From Bacillota bacterium (GTDB taxonomy: Bacteria > Bacillota > Clostridia > Lachnospirales > Lachnospiraceae): a stretch of 64,000 nt of DNA. Numbering within the stretch: the first letter of the stretch is position 1; each line of letters begins with the position of its first letter. The stretch is from the NCBI GenBank assembly GCA_023414355.1, contig JAEZOB010000039.1, positions 50,693 to 114,692 of the forward strand. Reading direction: 5' to 3'. The notes under the pieces were generated by a model. The model ran no database searches and was not told where the DNA came from. It worked only from the letters and a program-made list of their open reading frames with translations. The position numbers and the translations under genes were made by a program. Below are positions 8,086 to 16,735 of the stretch, piece by piece.

Positions 8086-8976
8086 TTATCTTTTCCGGCT
8101 CTGAACCTCGTGTATCTTCTCAAGTGTAGGCGGATTCAAAGGGATCGGGTAATTTTCACAGGCAACACCTGCTGTTGCACTGGCAAAGCTGACTAAGTCC
8201 TCATCACTCATACCCTGCTCCAGAGCATAAATCGTTCCTGCTTTAAAGCTGTCCCCTGCTCCTAATGTACTTACAACATGAATTGGATATGGCCGAAAGA
8301 ACTTTGGTTCTTGTCCCCGGCGACCAAACATCATCTCCTTCTCACCAAAGGTAAATATAATCAGTCCCTCCGTGTTCTCGGTATATAGGCGGAATAGCTC
8401 CTGATAATCCTGTCCCGGATAGGTCAGCTCCAGATGCTCGTGAGACAGCACATTTACCTCACAGTATCTGTTCATATCACTGTCATAGGTACAGTCGATG
8501 GTTGCATACTTCTTGTGATACTTCCTGCAATACTCCGCAATCTTTTCGCCAAAGTACGGATCTGCTCCCACGACCGTACAGTTCTTAACTGCCTCTTCAT
8601 CCGGCTGCTCATACCAGGGCTCCTTCAGGCTGTAAAGATAACCCCATCTTCCGAGCCCGGTGCGTGTACCACCGGCGATAATCATATAATCCACCACACC
8701 CTGAAAGCCTTTTTCATAATGCAGCTTACTGGTATCTGCAGACTTGTCCTTAAAATAATCTCGAATCACATTCACATTCTCATCTCCCAGATGTGTTCCC
8801 CCCAAAGTCACATTACATCCAAGAGAAGTAAGCACTGCCGCCGACGTCCCGGTTTCTCCGCCCAACAGATAATGTCTTTCTTTAATCTCCACATTTGTAT
8901 CTGCTTTCGGATAATCCCCTTCCAACAAAAAGTGTTCCGTAGTCATGATTTGACCGTAAAGATAAATATAACCCAT
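8086..8976 (-). CDS. PfkB/ribokinase-family sugar kinase
   Basis: A 296-residue cytoplasmic kinase. The N-terminal GGETGTSAAVLTSLG (about 39-53) is the sugar-binding signature, and STLGAGDSFKAG (about 235-246) is the second PfkB signature with the catalytic Asp. It phosphorylates a sugar, nucleoside or related small molecule using ATP; the substrate is not predictable. GGGGAGG precedes the ATG. No sugar-transport genes lie beside it. Confidence 0.85.
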   Translation of the reverse strand: MGYIYLYGQIMTTEHFLLEGDYPKADTNVEIKERHYLLGGETGTSAAVLTSLGCNVTLGGTHLGDENVNVIRDYFKDKSADTSKLHYEKGFQGVVDYMIIAGGTRTGLGRWGYLYSLKEPWYEQPDEEAVKNCTVVGADPYFGEKIAEYCRKYHKKYATIDCTYDSDMNRYCEVNVLSHEHLELTYPGQDYQELFRLYTENTEGLIIFTFGEKEMMFGRRGQEPKFFRPYPIHVVSTLGAGDSFKAGTIYALEQGMSDEDLVSFASATAGVACENYPIPLNPPTLEKIHEVQSRKR

Positions 8977-9062
8977 ATTAATCCTCCCCTTCCTCTGCGC
9001 AAGACAGAATCTTCATATGGGTATATTATATGTCTTTATTTACCATAAATCCATGTAGATTA

Positions 9063-10450
9063 TTATATAGATTTCCTGTTTCTCCTAATCATAAGGGCTA
9101 AAACAAAGCCAATGAGTGAAAATGCAGCCGCAAGTATGCCTACAAGAAAAAAGCCGTTACCGCTGGCAGAATTAAGTGATGCTCCGCTGCTCATTTTTAC
9201 TGAGACAATAGCCGAATAGGTTCCGGTAAAAAGAGAGGCACCGATACATCCTGCTACCTGAAATCCTGTACTCATAATAATCACGCCGTAAGGGCTTAAT
9301 TCCTGTTCAAGGTGAGATAGTGCAAAGCTCTGCACCGGACCAATAATCAGGGCCGAACCACAGATTACCGGAATATAAAGTAAAGCCATAACGACAAGAG
9401 AATGAGAGCCGGTAAAATATGATACCGCTATCGCAAAAACACAGATCATGGCAAAGCCTAAAGGAAGCAAAAGCCCGGCACCATGCTTGTCATAGATTTT
9501 CCGGCAATCGGTGATATCACGCAGGATAAAAGTATCGCCGGAAAGAGTGTCAGGGAAGCACTGAAGGAGGAGGCCTCAAGTGAGCTCTGCATGAAGATCG
9601 GCATGACGATATTCATAGCAAAGATGACAATCAGGGAAATCATGTTGAGAATGACACCTATCGTAAACGGCTTCACTGACAAAGGTCTTAAATCAATCAA
9701 CGGTTCAGCAAGTCTCTTCTGCCGGGATACAAATGCAGCCAGACATATTATCCCAAGCACTACTGATACCAATGCAAATATAATATTACCGGCAAACACT
9801 GTAGATACCCCGTAAAGAATACCAATCAGGGCAATACCGATGAAAGCAACGGAAGCTGCATCAAGCTTCGGATGAGTCAGCTTCGCCACATTACTGAGCA
9901 GGAATGCACCCAAAAGGAAGCAGATCAATGATAAGCCTGCGAATACCCACAGAAGTGTATTCCATGAAAAGAAGGAAAGCAGAATCCCTGCCAAAATTAC
10001 GCTGAGAGAGGGTCCCAAGGTAGTCATAGCACCCATAATACCCATGTATGTACCAAGCTTCTCCAGGGGTGCAACTTCAAGAGTAATATTCATGCCAATC
10101 GGAATCAGCATACCTGTTCCCAAAGACTGAATAATACGTCCTATCAGCAGCATGGGAAAGCTTACAGCCAATGCTCCAACTACACTACCAAGGATCAGCA
10201 GACCAACCGTGAACATAAATAAACGCCTGGTCGGAAAGCTCTTGTAAAGAAAGGCTGATACAGGAACCATAACAGCTGCTCCCAGCATATAAGCTGTCGC
10301 AAGCCATTGAACAGTTGAGACACCAACCCCAAATTCTTTCATAATGGGCGAGAATGCAACGTTAAGAAATGTCTCATTGAAGGTAGCCAAAAATGCAGCA
10401 AAGGCTGCAACAACCACCATCATCTTGGATTTAGCGGATGAGTTATCCAT
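9063..10450 (-). pseudogene. MFS (DHA2/EmrB-like) drug exporter, frameshifted
   Basis: One MFS gene is split into two overlapping frames. The N-terminal part (10450-9458) carries TM1-11, with motif A-like YKSFPTRRLF and motif C-like GPSLSVILAGILL. The C-terminal part (to 9063) carries the remaining helices. The first frame departs after PIAGK; adding one A to the AAAA run at 9497-9500 restores a continuous reading of the form GKIYDKHGAGLLLPLGF. This is a one-base deletion in a homopolymer, either a real mutation or a sequencing error. Intact members export drugs or other amphipathic compounds by proton antiport. Its promoter and leader structures are intact. Confidence 0.88.
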
Positions 10451-10481
10451 AATATTACCTCTTTTCTGTAATTTTTAGCAT

Positions 10482-10540
10482 AAAAAAACACATGCATAGC
10501 TTGTCCGTAATCAGATTTACGAGCCCGGCTCAACATGTGT
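10482..10540 (-). promoter_or_regulatory. Terminator-like hairpin in the MFS leader
   Basis: Minus strand: ACACATG (10540-10534) pairs with CATGTGT (10494-10488), followed directly by seven T. Two smaller hairpins, GAGC/GCTC and CGTAA/TTACG, lie inside the loop. It sits about 30 bases before the MFS start codon within a roughly 140-base leader, so it can act as an attenuator of the exporter gene. Confidence 0.55.
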
Positions 10541-10567
10541 CGTTTAATGTCCCATATTTAATTGAAG

Positions 10568-10582
10568 TTTGATATTATCAAA
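10568..10582. promoter_or_regulatory. Palindromic operator candidate for MFS gene
   Basis: The perfect palindrome TTTGATATTATCAAA lies about 18 bases downstream of the -10 box of the MFS promoter, a typical site for a MarR/TetR-type repressor. No matching regulator gene is adjacent. Confidence 0.5.
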
Positions 10583-10599
10583 TCTTTCGCACTTTGAGG

Positions 10600-10628
10600 A
10601 ATATAACATATCCGGATTTTCTTGTCAA
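10600..10628 (-). promoter_or_regulatory. Promoter of MFS gene
   Basis: Minus strand: -35 TTGACA (10628-10623), 17-base spacer, -10 TATATT (10605-10600). The transcript would begin near 10593, giving a leader of about 140 bases. Confidence 0.8.
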
Positions 10629-10711
10629 GAAAGCGAAAAAAAGTTCGTGCAATATTGCTAATATGGACCCTATGTATCTTTGGTTAATTTGCTTATAACT
10701 ATATATTTGAT

Positions 10712-10748
10712 AAAACCCCGCATATCAAATTACTACGCGGGGTTTTTT
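10712..10748. terminator. Bidirectional terminator
   Basis: AAAACCCCGC (10712-10721) pairs with GCGGGGTTTT (10737-10746) around a 15-base loop, with T-runs on both strands. No gene ends clearly at it on either side. Confidence 0.7.
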
Positions 10749-10851
10749 AGGCCTGATTTATATTGGCTGTTTGGGGTAACTGTATAATATCACCAAATCC
10801 AAAAAATGTAAAGATATTTTTTTACAGTCCGTAAATTAGGGCTAAAGCATC

Positions 10852-10878
10852 AAAAAAGGTACTCAAATCGTGTACCTT
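10852..10878 (-). terminator. Minus-strand terminator in gene-poor stretch
   Basis: Minus strand: AAGGTAC and GTACCTT (7 bp) around a 9-base loop, then six T. It implies a short minus-strand transcript from the 10.9-11.1 kb stretch, which otherwise has no convincing gene. Confidence 0.6.
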
Positions 10879-11008
10879 CCTTGGAATAATAGGCTGTTGG
10901 GTAGAACCCTTGCAAAAAGCGGATTCTTAAAAATCGGTTTGAGTAGGAGCAGACAAAGTAATGGTGGAAGTTACGAATGACGGAGATCAGTCACCTGAAT
11001 TCACAAAA

Positions 11009-11098
11009 TTAAGCGTTGTCTTTTACAAGGGTGGGCATGTTATACATATTCCGGAGATATTCCTCATCGTTATCCTCCGTGTATATTAATCTCTGCAA
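11009..11098 (-). CDS. Possible 29-residue peptide with TTG start
   Basis: AAGGAG lies 7 bases before a TTG; the ORF runs 29 codons and is rich in acidic residues (TEDNDEEYL). It may also be a decayed gene fragment. It is the only candidate gene for the transcript ended by the terminator at 10852-10878. No family is recognised. Together with the terminators, this is what the 10.64-11.27 kb stretch holds. Confidence 0.25.
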   Translation of the reverse strand: MQRLIYTEDNDEEYLRNMYNMPTLVKDNA

Positions 11099-11126
11099 GG
11101 TTTAACTCCTTACATTTATATTTGTC

Positions 11127-11155
11127 TTGACTTACAAGATTTAATATGTTATAGT
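11127..11155 (+). promoter_or_regulatory. Promoter of the cold-shock gene
   Basis: -35 TTGACT (11127-11132), 17-base spacer, -10 TATAGT (11150-11155). This gives an untranslated leader of about 108 bases, as is usual for csp genes. Confidence 0.75.
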
Positions 11156-11185
11156 TTGAAAGTATTTTAAATAAAGAATTGATTT

Positions 11186-11234
11186 CACATATTTACGTAG
11201 ATCATTTTTTGATTTACTGAGATATGTGTTTTTT
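11186..11234 (+). promoter_or_regulatory. Attenuator-like hairpin in csp leader
   Basis: CACATAT (11186-11192) pairs with ATATGTG (11222-11228), with a nested ATCA/TGAT hairpin, followed by six T at 11229-11234. It has the layout of a terminator inside the 5' UTR about 35 bases before the start codon. Confidence 0.5.
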
Positions 11235-11269
11235 ATTGGGAATATAATAAATTTAAGGAGGTATCTTCC

Positions 11270-11470
11270 ATGAATAAAGGTACTGTAAAATGGTTTAATT
11301 CACAAAAAGGTTTTGGTTTCATTTCGGATGATCAGGGTAATGATGTATTTGTACACTACTCCGGACTCGCTATGGATGGTTTTAAATCCATTGATGAAGG
11401 TCAAGCTGTAACATTTGATGTTACAAAGGGTGCTCGTGGTATGCAGGCAGTCAATGTACAAATCGCTTAG
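11270..11470 (+). CDS. csp: CspA-family cold-shock protein
   Basis: A 66-residue single-domain OB-fold protein with RNP1 KGFGFIS (about 14-20) and RNP2 VFVHYS (about 27-32). It binds single-stranded RNA and DNA and prevents secondary structure during cold or growth transitions. AAGGAGG lies 7-8 bases before the ATG. The long leader with a terminator-like hairpin suggests post-transcriptional control. A second, more divergent csp gene is carried by element B. Confidence 0.95.
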   Translation: MNKGTVKWFNSQKGFGFISDDQGNDVFVHYSGLAMDGFKSIDEGQAVTFDVTKGARGMQAVNVQIA

Positions 11471-11492
11471 TTAAAATACTATGGCTAAAAAG

Positions 11493-11518
11493 GATCACTT
11501 GAAAGTGGTCTTTTTTTT
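11493..11518 (+). terminator. csp terminator
   Basis: GATCACTT pairs with AAGTGGTC (one G-U pair), followed by eight T. Confidence 0.85.
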
Positions 11519-11883
11519 ATTCAATAATTCATCCACAGCACTTCGGTCCGGGGTAAGCTATTCTCAACTCTGTCCGGAGTGCTTATCTTTGTAGTATAAG
11601 GGCTGACTGCCCTTTAGGAAATGATATGGAAACAGAATTTTTCAGACCATCAATAACTCCAAATTTTATAGCACTAAGCGTGCTTGGCTTATTTTCAAGT
11701 AAATCTGATAATAATCTCAATACAATCAGCTTCACAATCATCGATTAATAAATCATACTCCTCATTTATATGATGCGTCACACCACATTAAAAACCACTC
11801 TCGATAATTATTCTCATACGGACAAGACAATGTATAAAAATACGATTAAAAGGTATAACAGAAACTTGTATAAAAAGTCATAG

Positions 11884-11925
11884 AAAAAACGGATATAACA
11901 ATTTGTTAAAATCGCTACATCCGTT
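11884..11925 (-). terminator. Ancestral terminator of tRNA-Thr, displaced by insertions
   Basis: Minus strand: AACGGAT (11925-11919) pairs with ATCCGTT (11894-11888), followed by six T. It sits 11 bases beyond att copy 1, exactly where the terminator of tRNA-Thr would lie before elements A and B were inserted. The 11.52-11.88 kb stretch to its left holds no gene I can support. Confidence 0.6.
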
Positions 11926-11935
11926 GATTTTCATT

Positions 11936-11978
11936 AAGCTGTTGGGCAGACTTGAACTGCTGACCTCCTCATTACCAA
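11936..11978. repeat. Attachment-site copy 1 (43-bp tRNA-Thr 3' segment)
   Basis: Identical over 43 bp to 20013-20055 and 34623-34665. It reproduces the tRNA-Thr 3' half from the anticodon loop to the end. It marks the left end of element A. Confidence 0.92.
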
Positions 11979-12095
11979 AAATATTTCTTACTCTCGGCAT
12001 TTGTTGACAGCACATCGAGAGTATCGATTATTATTACTTCTATGACGGATGCGTTTAATATCATATTATAGATATGAGTAATTTGAAGTAAAATT

Positions 12096-12116
12096 AGTAA
12101 CTAAACAGTAACTATT
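12096..12116. repeat. Arm-type integrase site of element A, left
   Basis: Two AGTAAC-type half-sites (AGTAACTAAA then CAGTAACTATT). It recurs with two changes at 19931-19951 near the other end of the element. It starts 118 bases beyond att copy 1. Confidence 0.6.
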
Positions 12117-14127
12117 CTTCTGGATTCTCATTAGTATCACTTCTCTCAATAAAATTTAACCCCAAAAATTTTAGTTTATCTTCTCTTTTACCATTCCCTA
12201 TTTGAATGCCCCATCTTTCACATAAAAAATTAGTTAATTTTATACCTCTATTTAATATAGCCTTGGCATCCCAATCATTATATTCTGTTAATTCTATTTC
12301 TGAATAAGAACCATATTTATATCCTATAGGGTTTTGAGTATTAGATTTTTTTTCCGGGAAAGGTTTATTTGCTAGTTTTACATTTTTATCGGAAGATATA
12401 GCTACTAGGTTACCCAAAGAATTTTTTAGCTTATTTTTCTTTTTATAGTCATATTCAGCAAACATATCCAACCAATATCGGTGGTGTGAATTTTCTGGAT
12501 ATATATGCTCAATTGAATCATAACCGCTTTCATATATTTTCCATCTGTCTAGCTTTTCTATATTAGTCTTACTTTTCTTCATTAAGCTTAATTCATATTC
12601 ACACAAAAAGTATCTCACCCAATAAGTTTTATAAAATCCACTTCTCCCATATAATTTAATTGTATTCTTATTCACCTCAGTAGAACTAATAAAAGCTGAA
12701 TGTGCTTTCTCAAATTTTTCAGTTACTCCTTTAATTGTTAAATCACCTTTATTTAATTTCTTAACAATATCACTGAAATCTATATATTTTATGTCAGCAT
12801 CATCTATAGCCTCGCCATCAAAAAATTGTATTGCAAATAGATATTTTTCAAATGCTTTCAGAAATTTCAAAAGATTTCTATCATTCTTTCCATAAGCCCT
12901 AAAACACGCTAACATAAAGACATTCAAATAAGAAAAATCTATTGCGTTTCTGTACATATGGCGTCGTCCTCGACTAATTGAAAAGAAATTAATTTTATCT
13001 ATATATTCTTTAATCTCCATATCATAATGTGATGAATATGGATTTTTGATAGTTCCCCAAAGATCTATACAATCACAAAGATTCTGTATATATTCAAAAC
13101 AATCATTAACATCAAGAGAATTGTCCATAATTCGCTGAATAACAAAAAATTTATTTAGTAAAAAGTTTGTTTGCCACTCGCCGAATTCATAATAATACCC
13201 TCGATAATTTTCTTTTTCCATTTGTTCCATGTTCTCAGCAAAATATAGCATAAAATGTGTTACTAAAAACTCATCGTCTAATAACAATCTTTCTCTATTC
13301 TTTCCTAGTATATGATATATTTTCTTCCAACAATTATTTATATCACGACGTAGTCTAATTTTGTCACTCTCACTAATTTTAAACAAAGTTGAGACATAAA
13401 TTAGCCTATTTTTAAGTAACTCCAAATTTGATAATGGCTTACCTCTATTATTCATGGTTTCAAAAGTAACAAAAACATCTATATCTTCGGAAATAATATA
13501 CATGTTAAATAAGAAGTGTTGTGTTATTTTTGTATATACCACTTCCAACTCCGTTATTGATAATCTATTCAACTTATCATAAAAGAATTTTTTCACTGTT
13601 CCTAAATTATTGGTATATATTGTTTCATTTTCACTTGAAGTAGTTATCACTTTTTCATTATATATCTGGGTAATTAAGTATTCATAGCTTGGGTTGTCTC
13701 TCTCATAACCATACATATATGTTCGACTTTTATTTTCGTTCTGATATTCAAATATGTACTTTCTTGATATTTCATCTTGAGAAGTATAATTGAGTTTATC
13801 AATATTTTTCTCTTGCATAATTTCTAAAATAGAATATATAAGAATAACTGCTGTCGTTAATCTTTGTTGGCCATCAACAATATAATATGGAACGAATCTC
13901 TTTGCTTCTATAATCCATAAATCATCAACCCAATTACTATACTCATTATCTTTAGCTGGTTCCAACGTTAATACTCCGACGTAATGATTTTTTTTACTTT
14001 CAAGCCTACATAAATCACCCCAAAAATCTTCTACCTCTTTTATTGTCCAAGCGTAACCTCTCTGATAATCGGGAATTCTAAAAATTTTTTCAGAAAATAT
14101 TTTAGATATAGACATCAATTGATCCAT
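12112..14127 (-). CDS. GmrSD-like DUF262/DUF1524 protein
   Basis: About 671 residues. The N-terminal DUF262 domain has IPDYQRGYAW (18-27) and the nucleotide-handling motif DGQQRLTT (85-92). The C-terminal DUF1524 domain has the HNH-type IEHIYPEN motif followed by LGNLVAIS and conserved Asn/Lys residues. GmrSD enzymes are type IV restriction systems cutting glucosylated or otherwise modified phage DNA, and single-chain relatives act in phage defence. Start 14127 is set by AAAGGAG 8 bases upstream; the ORF extends further without a site. It is the last gene at the left end of element A, and its stop overlaps the arm-type repeat. The substrate is unproven. Confidence 0.82.
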   Translation of the reverse strand: MDQLMSISKIFSEKIFRIPDYQRGYAWTIKEVEDFWGDLCRLESKKNHYVGVLTLEPAKDNEYSNWVDDLWIIEAKRFVPYYIVDGQQRLTTAVILIYSILEIMQEKNIDKLNYTSQDEISRKYIFEYQNENKSRTYMYGYERDNPSYEYLITQIYNEKVITTSSENETIYTNNLGTVKKFFYDKLNRLSITELEVVYTKITQHFLFNMYIISEDIDVFVTFETMNNRGKPLSNLELLKNRLIYVSTLFKISESDKIRLRRDINNCWKKIYHILGKNRERLLLDDEFLVTHFMLYFAENMEQMEKENYRGYYYEFGEWQTNFLLNKFFVIQRIMDNSLDVNDCFEYIQNLCDCIDLWGTIKNPYSSHYDMEIKEYIDKINFFSISRGRRHMYRNAIDFSYLNVFMLACFRAYGKNDRNLLKFLKAFEKYLFAIQFFDGEAIDDADIKYIDFSDIVKKLNKGDLTIKGVTEKFEKAHSAFISSTEVNKNTIKLYGRSGFYKTYWVRYFLCEYELSLMKKSKTNIEKLDRWKIYESGYDSIEHIYPENSHHRYWLDMFAEYDYKKKNKLKNSLGNLVAISSDKNVKLANKPFPEKKSNTQNPIGYKYGSYSEIELTEYNDWDAKAILNRGIKLTNFLCERWGIQIGNGKREDKLKFLGLNFIERSDTNENPEE

Positions 14128-14256
14128 ATAAATTCTCCTTTGTAATAAAAATAATAAGCTACAAGCAATTAAAAATGGCAAGTTATTACATAAACCTGCC
14201 ATAATTATACAATATTCTATATATAAGCTCAAATAAATTTTGTAATTTAGTAAACT

Positions 14257-15552
14257 TTATGCATTCATTTTTAAAAACTCATCAATCTTTTTACTAGTAA
14301 CTCTTTTCTGTTCCTCAAAACTGTGGGCATATATATTCATTGTTGTACTGGTTTGAGCATGTCCTAACAAATTTGAAATATCAATAATATTTACACCTAA
14401 ATAATTCAATAATGTAGCACATGAATGTCTTAATCCATGAAGCGGTATGTCCGGCAGTTGCTCCAGATTTTTTATAATTGCTTCTTCCTTATGATTCATT
14501 ACCCAATCATTATATTTCTTTATATGTCTCTTAAAATGATGATAAGGTGTGCTTCTTCCCATCAATTTCCCATCAACCTGAATAAATAAATTATCCTCAC
14601 CTTTCCAATAGTCACCTAATTGTATCTGTAACATTCGATATTCTTTTTTATATTTTTTCAGCAAAGGAATGATTGAATCCGGTATAGAAACTGTTCGAAT
14701 TGAGGTTTGTGTTTTTGGTTCTTTAAAATCAATACCATGTTCTGTTTTTGTAATTGATTTCGTGATATGTATTACCTTTTCTTCAAAATTAATATCATAC
14801 CAGTGTAATGCCAGTATTTCTCCTCTTCTTAATCCACAAAATAAAGCGAGATTATAGAAAACTTTAAATTGTGTAGGAACTGTTTTGTTTTCATAATAAT
14901 CGTTCACATAATAAGCAATTCCTGTGTCATCAATTCTTCCATGGCCTTTGTACAATGTCTCATATGTAATATCTAGCGATGTCAAAAACATTAATGACTG
15001 TTGAGGTGTTAAAAATTTTAGGTCTGATGCTTTCTTTTTATTCTTGGGTAGCTTAGCATTAGCGCAGGGGTTAATATTAATCATTCCCCATCGAATTGCT
15101 GTTTTGAACATACTCCCTAGAACAATATCTATTTTCTTAATGGAGGAATACGCATAATCATTACTCATACTTTTATAGAATTCTTCAACCATCGGTAATT
15201 TGATTTTACCTATCTTATATCCTCTAAAATATGGGATCATTCTGTTTCTGACAATATCTTCATAACATTGATATGTACTATATGCTAAATCATCTTTAAC
15301 ATAAACCAACCATTTATCTGTAAACTCTTCAAAAGATATCTTCTCACCGTCAAAACATACCCCTTTTTTAACTTTATCTTCAAACTCCATCGCATATTTC
15401 ACAACTTCCTTTTCTTGTTGTTTAGGAGATGATGCATCAGGTTTATAAGTTGTTGTTACAACTATCTTTTTTCCTTGCATATCATAACCGTTGCTCACTG
15501 TGATTTTATATGAAATACCTCTTTTACCTTCAATTTTCTTTATATTAGCCAT
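14257..15552 (-). CDS. int: Tyrosine integrase of element A
   Basis: About 431 residues, Tn916/phage-type. An N-terminal AP2-like arm-binding domain (KIEGKRGISYKITVSNGYDM region) is followed by a SAM-like core-binding domain (about 75-160) and a catalytic domain with the Arg of GLRRGEIL, HGLRHSCATLL, the later GHAQTSTTMNIYAH with the His, and the Tyr nucleophile in NIYAH. The start ATG at 15552 has GAAAGG about 9 bases upstream. The resolvase stop lies 2 bases before it, suggesting coupling. It is homologous to the integrase of element B, explaining the shared tRNA-Thr target. Confidence 0.93.
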   Translation of the reverse strand: MANIKKIEGKRGISYKITVSNGYDMQGKKIVVTTTYKPDASSPKQQEKEVVKYAMEFEDKVKKGVCFDGEKISFEEFTDKWLVYVKDDLAYSTYQCYEDIVRNRMIPYFRGYKIGKIKLPMVEEFYKSMSNDYAYSSIKKIDIVLGSMFKTAIRWGMININPCANAKLPKNKKKASDLKFLTPQQSLMFLTSLDITYETLYKGHGRIDDTGIAYYVNDYYENKTVPTQFKVFYNLALFCGLRRGEILALHWYDINFEEKVIHITKSITKTEHGIDFKEPKTQTSIRTVSIPDSIIPLLKKYKKEYRMLQIQLGDYWKGEDNLFIQVDGKLMGRSTPYHHFKRHIKKYNDWVMNHKEEAIIKNLEQLPDIPLHGLRHSCATLLNYLGVNIIDISNLLGHAQTSTTMNIYAHSFEEQKRVTSKKIDEFLKMNA

Positions 15553-15554
15553 AA

Positions 15555-16208
15555 TCAAATTCCTTTCTTATGAATAGTATCATACTCATGCTTATATCGA
15601 TAAAATGTCGGTTTTGTCATTTTTAACTCGTTCATCAATTCAAATGGTTTCTTCTTACCTTGAATCACCATACCATATTGCTTAGAGAATTCATCCAGTG
15701 TCATCACGCGAGGTCTGCCATAATCCTCCCATTCACCCCTGTCCTTCTTTGCCTGAATTCCCTCCTGTTGCCGTTTTTCTTTTTTCTCAATTTCAGCTTG
15801 TGCCATTGTTGCATATAACTCAATTAGCATATTATTGATAGTCTCCATAATCATTTTAGCCATTGTATTATCTAGAGTAGATAAATCTTGAAGAGTAGTA
15901 GGTATTTCTAATATCATTACTCGAATACCATTATCTTTAAAATATCTTAGTTCCTGTAATGTAGCGTCTTTATTTCTACCCAGACGATCCAATTCGGTAA
16001 TGATTAATACATCACCCTTTTCTAATATTTCATCTTTCAACATCAAATAGCGTGGTCTTTCAAAGTTCTTACCGGTTTGTTGGTCGGTATAAACCTTATC
16101 CTTGTACAGAGAGATATGGTTATTAATACAAAAATGATTAATTTCCGTTATCCCTCTGTCAAGGTGTTGGTCTCTCGTACTGGTTCTGTGGTATGCAACA
16201 TATTTCAT
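15555..16208 (-). CDS. Serine recombinase (resolvase/invertase family)
   Basis: About 217 residues. The N-terminal catalytic domain has YHRTSTRDQ with the nucleophilic Ser, ITELDRLGRNKD and a long E helix. The C-terminal region is a short HTH (KPFELMNELKMTKPTFYRYKHEY). It may resolve element dimers or invert DNA. The start ATG 16208 is chosen because the family begins with MKYVAYHRTS; AAAGGA lies about 11 bases upstream. It lies directly before the tyrosine integrase, an unusual double-recombinase arrangement. Confidence 0.9.
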   Translation of the reverse strand: MKYVAYHRTSTRDQHLDRGITEINHFCINNHISLYKDKVYTDQQTGKNFERPRYLMLKDEILEKGDVLIITELDRLGRNKDATLQELRYFKDNGIRVMILEIPTTLQDLSTLDNTMAKMIMETINNMLIELYATMAQAEIEKKEKRQQEGIQAKKDRGEWEDYGRPRVMTLDEFSKQYGMVIQGKKKPFELMNELKMTKPTFYRYKHEYDTIHKKGI

Positions 16209-16367
16209 ACAACTATCCATCCTTTCTGGTTTTAGATGGATGCCATTATATATGGCGGTATCAAAACGTACATACCCACTTTTGATTATTATCAAAAAAC
16301 TGATTTATACATTTTAACCGCAGAATATTTAGGTTTATCGATAGTATCATTATGTATACATTTTGGA

Positions 16368-16556
16368 CTAGCAGGCATGTTGTACACCATTGTTAAGATA
16401 TTCAATAAGCTTATCCACATTAATTAAGTATTTATTTCCCGCCCTAACATATACAATTTTATTGCTTAGGCAAAGGTTACGCAGATAATTATATGCTAAT
16501 CCAGTAATTACAGCTGTCTCTTTAATAGTACGCATTTTAGGTATTGTTGTTTCCAT
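16368..16556 (-). CDS. xis: Excisionase-like MerR/HTH protein
   Basis: A 62-residue protein with an HTH of the excisionase family: RTIKETAVITGLAYNYLRNLC, then a wing KIVYVRAGNKYLINVDKLIEYL (written here in parts). Such proteins bend DNA at att sites and direct the integrase toward excision. It lies upstream of the recombinases on the same strand. No other gene is seen in 16.56-16.73 kb. Confidence 0.8.
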   Translation of the reverse strand: METTIPKMRTIKETAVITGLAYNYLRNLCLSNKIVYVRAGNKYLINVDKLIEYLNNGVQHAC

Positions 16557-16735
16557 AGTAAATACACCGCCTTTTCACAAAATAATCTTTATAATATGTC
16601 TACTATATAGTCAAAATTGACTTACTGGTATTTTCAAATTCTCCGTATTTCACTCTGGAACAACTGTAGAGCATTGCATCAATTAACTACAAAGCTTTTT
16701 TTAGAATTGATATCCATTAAATGTACCCTAAATAA

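Noticed and set aside
8434..9048. 204-codon plus-strand ORF
   Set aside because: Antisense to the PfkB kinase gene, whose family motifs are clear.
10961..11089. 42-codon plus-strand ORF in the csp upstream region
   Set aside because: Only a distant AGGAG, no promoter, no terminator, no recognisable family; it may be a gene relic.
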